This document shows, piece by piece, positions 3,471 to 6,050 of a stretch of DNA of 6,050 bases. This stretch comes from Clostridia bacterium BRH_c25 (GTDB lineage Bacteria; Bacillota_A; Clostridia; Lutisporales; Lutisporaceae). The DNA is taken from NCBI GenBank assembly GCA_001515955.1, contig LOES01000156.1:1-6050 (forward strand), in the 5' to 3' direction. Position numbers and translations under genes: made by a program. Below the pieces are notes generated by a model. It made no database searches. It worked only from the letters and a program-made list of their open reading frames with translations, and was not told the DNA's origin. Within the stretch, counting starts at the first letter, position 1. Each line of letters opens with the position of its first letter.

Positions 3471-6050
3471 ATGAGAATAAACAAGGTCAAGAATCGGGTT
3501 AAGAGGATAATGGTATTTGTTATTTGCGTGATACTTGGATTTAATACAACGGTAGGTTTTGGCGGGGGTGGATCTTTAGATGATAGGCATTTTGTACAGT
3601 TAGGAGTTGACAAAGTTTGGGCGGAAAATCCGTGGGAGATGTGGTTGGTGCTTAATCCTGGATTAGCCCCAGGGAATGGGTTTAATTATATAGATGCAGT
3701 AATGAATGTTAATCCTTGTATAGAAAGAGCTGTTTCACTCAATTTTACGAGTAGAAATTATTTAAACAAAATCAGATACGTACGATATAAGTATTATAAT
3801 TCATATATTATTTGGGAGGACATGACGTATGACTTAGATTTTTTAAAATATAACTATAGGGTCACTAGTGCTGTATTTACGGAAGCTTCCAATCGGTTTT
3901 TTTGGTATACTAAATCTTTTACGGAAGGTGTTATACTGACACCTTCGCAAGGTTTTGATGTGTGCATTCAAGAGAGAGCTGAAGTAAGATTAGAAAGACA
4001 ATTAAGGAATCAAAACCCAACAATCAACATCACATCACCTTCGCCTAATGGAACATTCAGCGAAGTAGCAGGCTACAATACAATATCACTCCAAGGTACA
4101 GTAAGCGACCCCAATACAGGGGATGTAATAACGACTAAATACAACATAGACGGAGGAACAACACAAACAGTCCCAGGTACAGTAACAACAAGCGGAAGCT
4201 TTACAACAACAAATATCAATGTTGGCAGCCTTTCGGAAGGAAATCATAACCTGAATGTATGGTGCACAGACAATCAAGGATTAACATCAACAACAACTGC
4301 AATACCCTTCAAAATAGACAAAACAGCACCAACCATAGGCACAGTAACCGTAACCTCAGCAACAAACAGCATAACCATAGCCGGCTCAGCAACAGACGCT
4401 ATTGCAGGCCTTGACCCCTATCCCTACCGGTACACAGTATCAACAAAGCCTGCCACTTCATGGCTTACAGCCGCATCCTATACACAAAGCTCCCTTGCCG
4501 CCAACACACAATATACCACAACCTTCGAAGCAAGAGACTCAAAAGGCCATACAGCAAGCAAATCCCAAAGCATCTATACAAAAGCAGCAGTGCCTTCAGT
4601 CACAGTAAACAACCCAACCTCATACACATTGGATGTAACCATGAGTGATGCAAACCCATCGGCAACACCATACCAGATAATAGTCAATACCAATAAATAC
4701 GTGACCCCTGAAGGAATACTGACAACCTCACCGGTATGGATAACCCCTGCCGGAAAGAAAATAACAGTAAAAGGACTCACACCCCAAACCACCTATACCT
4801 TCCAGGTGAAAGCCAAAAACGGCAATGAAGTAGAGACAGCACTGAGTTCCGCTGCAAGCGGCACAACACTAATAGCACCACCTGCAGCACCAGGGAACAT
4901 AATAGCCACTGCCACGGATAACACAATCAAAGTATCCTGGGATGCAGTACCCACAGCAGCAGGTTACCAGATAGAAGCTGACGGAAGCACAATCAATGCA
5001 GGCACAGGCACCACATACACCCATACAGGACTTAACCCGGGAACACCCCACACCTACAGAATAAGAGGAACAAACGAAGGGGGACCGGGCAGCTGGAGCA
5101 CAGCAATAGAAAAATCAACCCTTCCAAGTGCGCCGGGAATACCTGCAAACCTGACTGCAATACCCTTAAGCACATCAGTAACAGTAACCTGGAATAACGT
5201 ACCTGGAGCCACCGGCTATGACATAGAAGTAAATGGTGCTCTGGTGAATAACGGACCAAATACCAACTACAGGCACACAAGCCTTACACCGGGGACAAGC
5301 CACAGCTACAGAGTAAGAAGCATAAATGCAGGAGACAAGAGCGGCTGGAGCAATACCGTCACAGTAACCACACTGATTGAATCCACCCCGGTACCTGTGA
5401 ACCTGGAAACAACATCCTCCAAGAATCAAATAGCAATAACCTGGGATGCAGTAGACGGAGCCACAGGCTATGAAATAGAAGCAGACGGAGTAAGAATAGA
5501 CAACAACACAAGAACCTCATACACCCACAGCAGCCTGAACCCGGGCACAGAGCACAGGTACAGAGTAAGAGCTAAAAGAGGAGTAACAGTATCGGACTGG
5601 AGCACCATGGTAATGGCTGCTACACTGACAGGAGAATTCGGCACCCCTTCGAACCTCAAAGCTTATGCAGAGGACACCTATGTATCCCTTACCTGGGATG
5701 CAGTCACCGATGCAATAAGCTATGAAGTTGAAATAGACGGAGGAGTAATCGACATAGGAGCAAGAATTTCATGCATACATGATGGACTAGAGCCATATTC
5801 CACCCACAGATACAGGATTAGAGCCAACAACGGGACAGAGACCAGCGACTGGAGCGAAATGTTGACAGTGACCACCTTTACTCTTACCACTCCCAAGAAT
5901 ATCACGACATCAGCGACGGAAACCTCAATAGAGACAGTGTGGGAAGCAGTATACGGAGCGGAATCCTATGAGCTGGAATTCGATGGCACGATAATATCCA
6001 GCATACAGGATAACACTTACACCTGTGACGGTTTGAGGCCAGGTACACAG
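3471..6050 (+). CDS. Secreted Ig-like and fibronectin type III repeat protein (3' end outside window)
   Basis: The frame is open for 860 codons with no stop before the window end. Residues 1-30 look like a signal peptide: basic MRINKVKNRVKR, then a hydrophobic IMVFVICVILGF stretch, so the product is probably exported. Residues about 32-181 are rich in Tyr, Trp and Phe and match nothing I know. Residues about 184-281 read as a bacterial Ig-like domain (TINITSP, VSDPNTGD, SLSEGNHNL). Residues 288-373 and 374-467 are divergent FN3-like domains (LTPQTTYTFQVKAKNG in the second). FN3 repeats follow at 468-551, 552-635, 636-719 and 720-803, and a fifth is cut from 804. They share WDAV, GYEIE, LNPGTxHxYRVR and SxWS motifs. 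No catalytic domain, dockerin, SLH or sorting signal is seen; such parts could lie beyond the edge. A role in surface binding or as an extracellular scaffold is inference. The terminator at 2957 suggests separate transcription from icd. Confidence 0.9.
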   Translation, partial: MRINKVKNRVKRIMVFVICVILGFNTTVGFGGGGSLDDRHFVQLGVDKVWAENPWEMWLVLNPGLAPGNGFNYIDAVMNVNPCIERAVSLNFTSRNYLNKIRYVRYKYYNSYIIWEDMTYDLDFLKYNYRVTSAVFTEASNRFFWYTKSFTEGVILTPSQGFDVCIQERAEVRLERQLRNQNPTINITSPSPNGTFSEVAGYNTISLQGTVSDPNTGDVITTKYNIDGGTTQTVPGTVTTSGSFTTTNINVGSLSEGNHNLNVWCTDNQGLTSTTTAIPFKIDKTAPTIGTVTVTSATNSITIAGSATDAIAGLDPYPYRYTVSTKPATSWLTAASYTQSSLAANTQYTTTFEARDSKGHTASKSQSIYTKAAVPSVTVNNPTSYTLDVTMSDANPSATPYQIIVNTNKYVTPEGILTTSPVWITPAGKKITVKGLTPQTTYTFQVKAKNGNEVETALSSAASGTTLIAPPAAPGNIIATATDNTIKVSWDAVPTAAGYQIEADGSTINAGTGTTYTHTGLNPGTPHTYRIRGTNEGGPGSWSTAIEKSTLPSAPGIPANLTAIPLSTSVTVTWNNVPGATGYDIEVNGALVNNGPNTNYRHTSLTPGTSHSYRVRSINAGDKSGWSNTVTVTTLIESTPVPVNLETTSSKNQIAITWDAVDGATGYEIEADGVRIDNNTRTSYTHSSLNPGTEHRYRVRAKRGVTVSDWSTMVMAATLTGEFGTPSNLKAYAEDTYVSLTWDAVTDAISYEVEIDGGVIDIGARISCIHDGLEPYSTHRYRIRANNGTETSDWSEMLTVTTFTLTTPKNITTSATETSIETVWEAVYGAESYELEFDGTIISSIQDNTYTCDGLRPGTQ
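4872..6050 (+). repeat. Tandem FN3 coding repeats, 252-bp period
   Basis: Four consecutive units of exactly 252 bp (4872-5123, 5124-5375, 5376-5627, 5628-5879) and a partial fifth from 5880. The core Trp falls at residues 490, 574, 658 and 742, each 84 apart. In the fifth unit it is at 824, two residues early. The units differ in sequence, so they are old duplications rather than fresh copies. Confidence 0.85.

Noticed and set aside
3389..3613. 74-codon minus-strand open frame over the start of the FN3 gene
   Set aside because: It is antisense to the ribosome binding site and signal peptide of the secreted protein and is low-complexity and hydrophobic only because of that.
4402..4648. Short + strand open frames inside the FN3 gene
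   Set aside because: They are out-of-frame shadows of the A/C-rich, stop-poor repeat sequence, without ribosome binding sites.
4872..6050. CRISPR array or DNA-level satellite
   Set aside because: The 252-bp periodicity is that of protein domains; the units differ in sequence and there are no short identical repeats with spacers.

Overview
The window looks like chromosomal DNA of an anaerobic clostridium (Firmicutes), probably near the Acetivibrio/Ruminiclostridium/Pseudobacteroides group. This is inferred from AT-leaning codon use, strong AGGAGG-type ribosome binding sites, a clostridial-style NAD isocitrate dehydrogenase, short palindromic intergenic repeats, and a large exported protein built of fibronectin type III (FN3) repeats. 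All supported genes are on the + strand.

Left part (1-2988): the 3' end of tsaD (tRNA threonylcarbamoyladenosine synthesis) is followed after 19 bp by a radical SAM protein with an internal PDZ domain and a DUF512-like C-terminus. A 127-bp gap then holds a large hairpin whose two arms are made of 7-bp tandem repeats. Next comes an NAD-type isocitrate dehydrogenase gene, two short hairpins, and a convincing rho-independent terminator at 2957-2988. The three genes may be co-transcribed but have no obvious shared pathway.

Middle (2989-3470): about 480 bp without a convincing gene. It contains AT-rich inverted repeats, then a cluster of dispersed-repeat sequence (a TGTCATcCTGAG...CTCAGtATGACA palindrome plus a related half unit). 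A short open stretch continues in frame into the next gene.

Right part (3471-6050): one reading frame of 860 codons runs off the right edge without a stop. It encodes a signal peptide, an aromatic-rich N-terminal region I do not recognise, an Ig-like domain, two divergent FN3-like domains, and a run of FN3 repeats. The first four repeats are exactly 84 residues each and a fifth is cut by the window end. The upstream part of this gene is T-rich on the + strand and the repeat part is A/C-rich and T-poor, with a sharp change near 4015. This suggests a composite origin. No catalytic domain, dockerin or anchor is visible in the part present.

I found no CRISPR array, transposase, RNA gene or recognisable new defence or metabolic system. 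The best leads are the heptamer-repeat hairpin, the unusual domain order of the radical SAM protein, two Asp-to-Glu changes at metal-ligand positions in the isocitrate dehydrogenase, and the composite FN3 surface protein.
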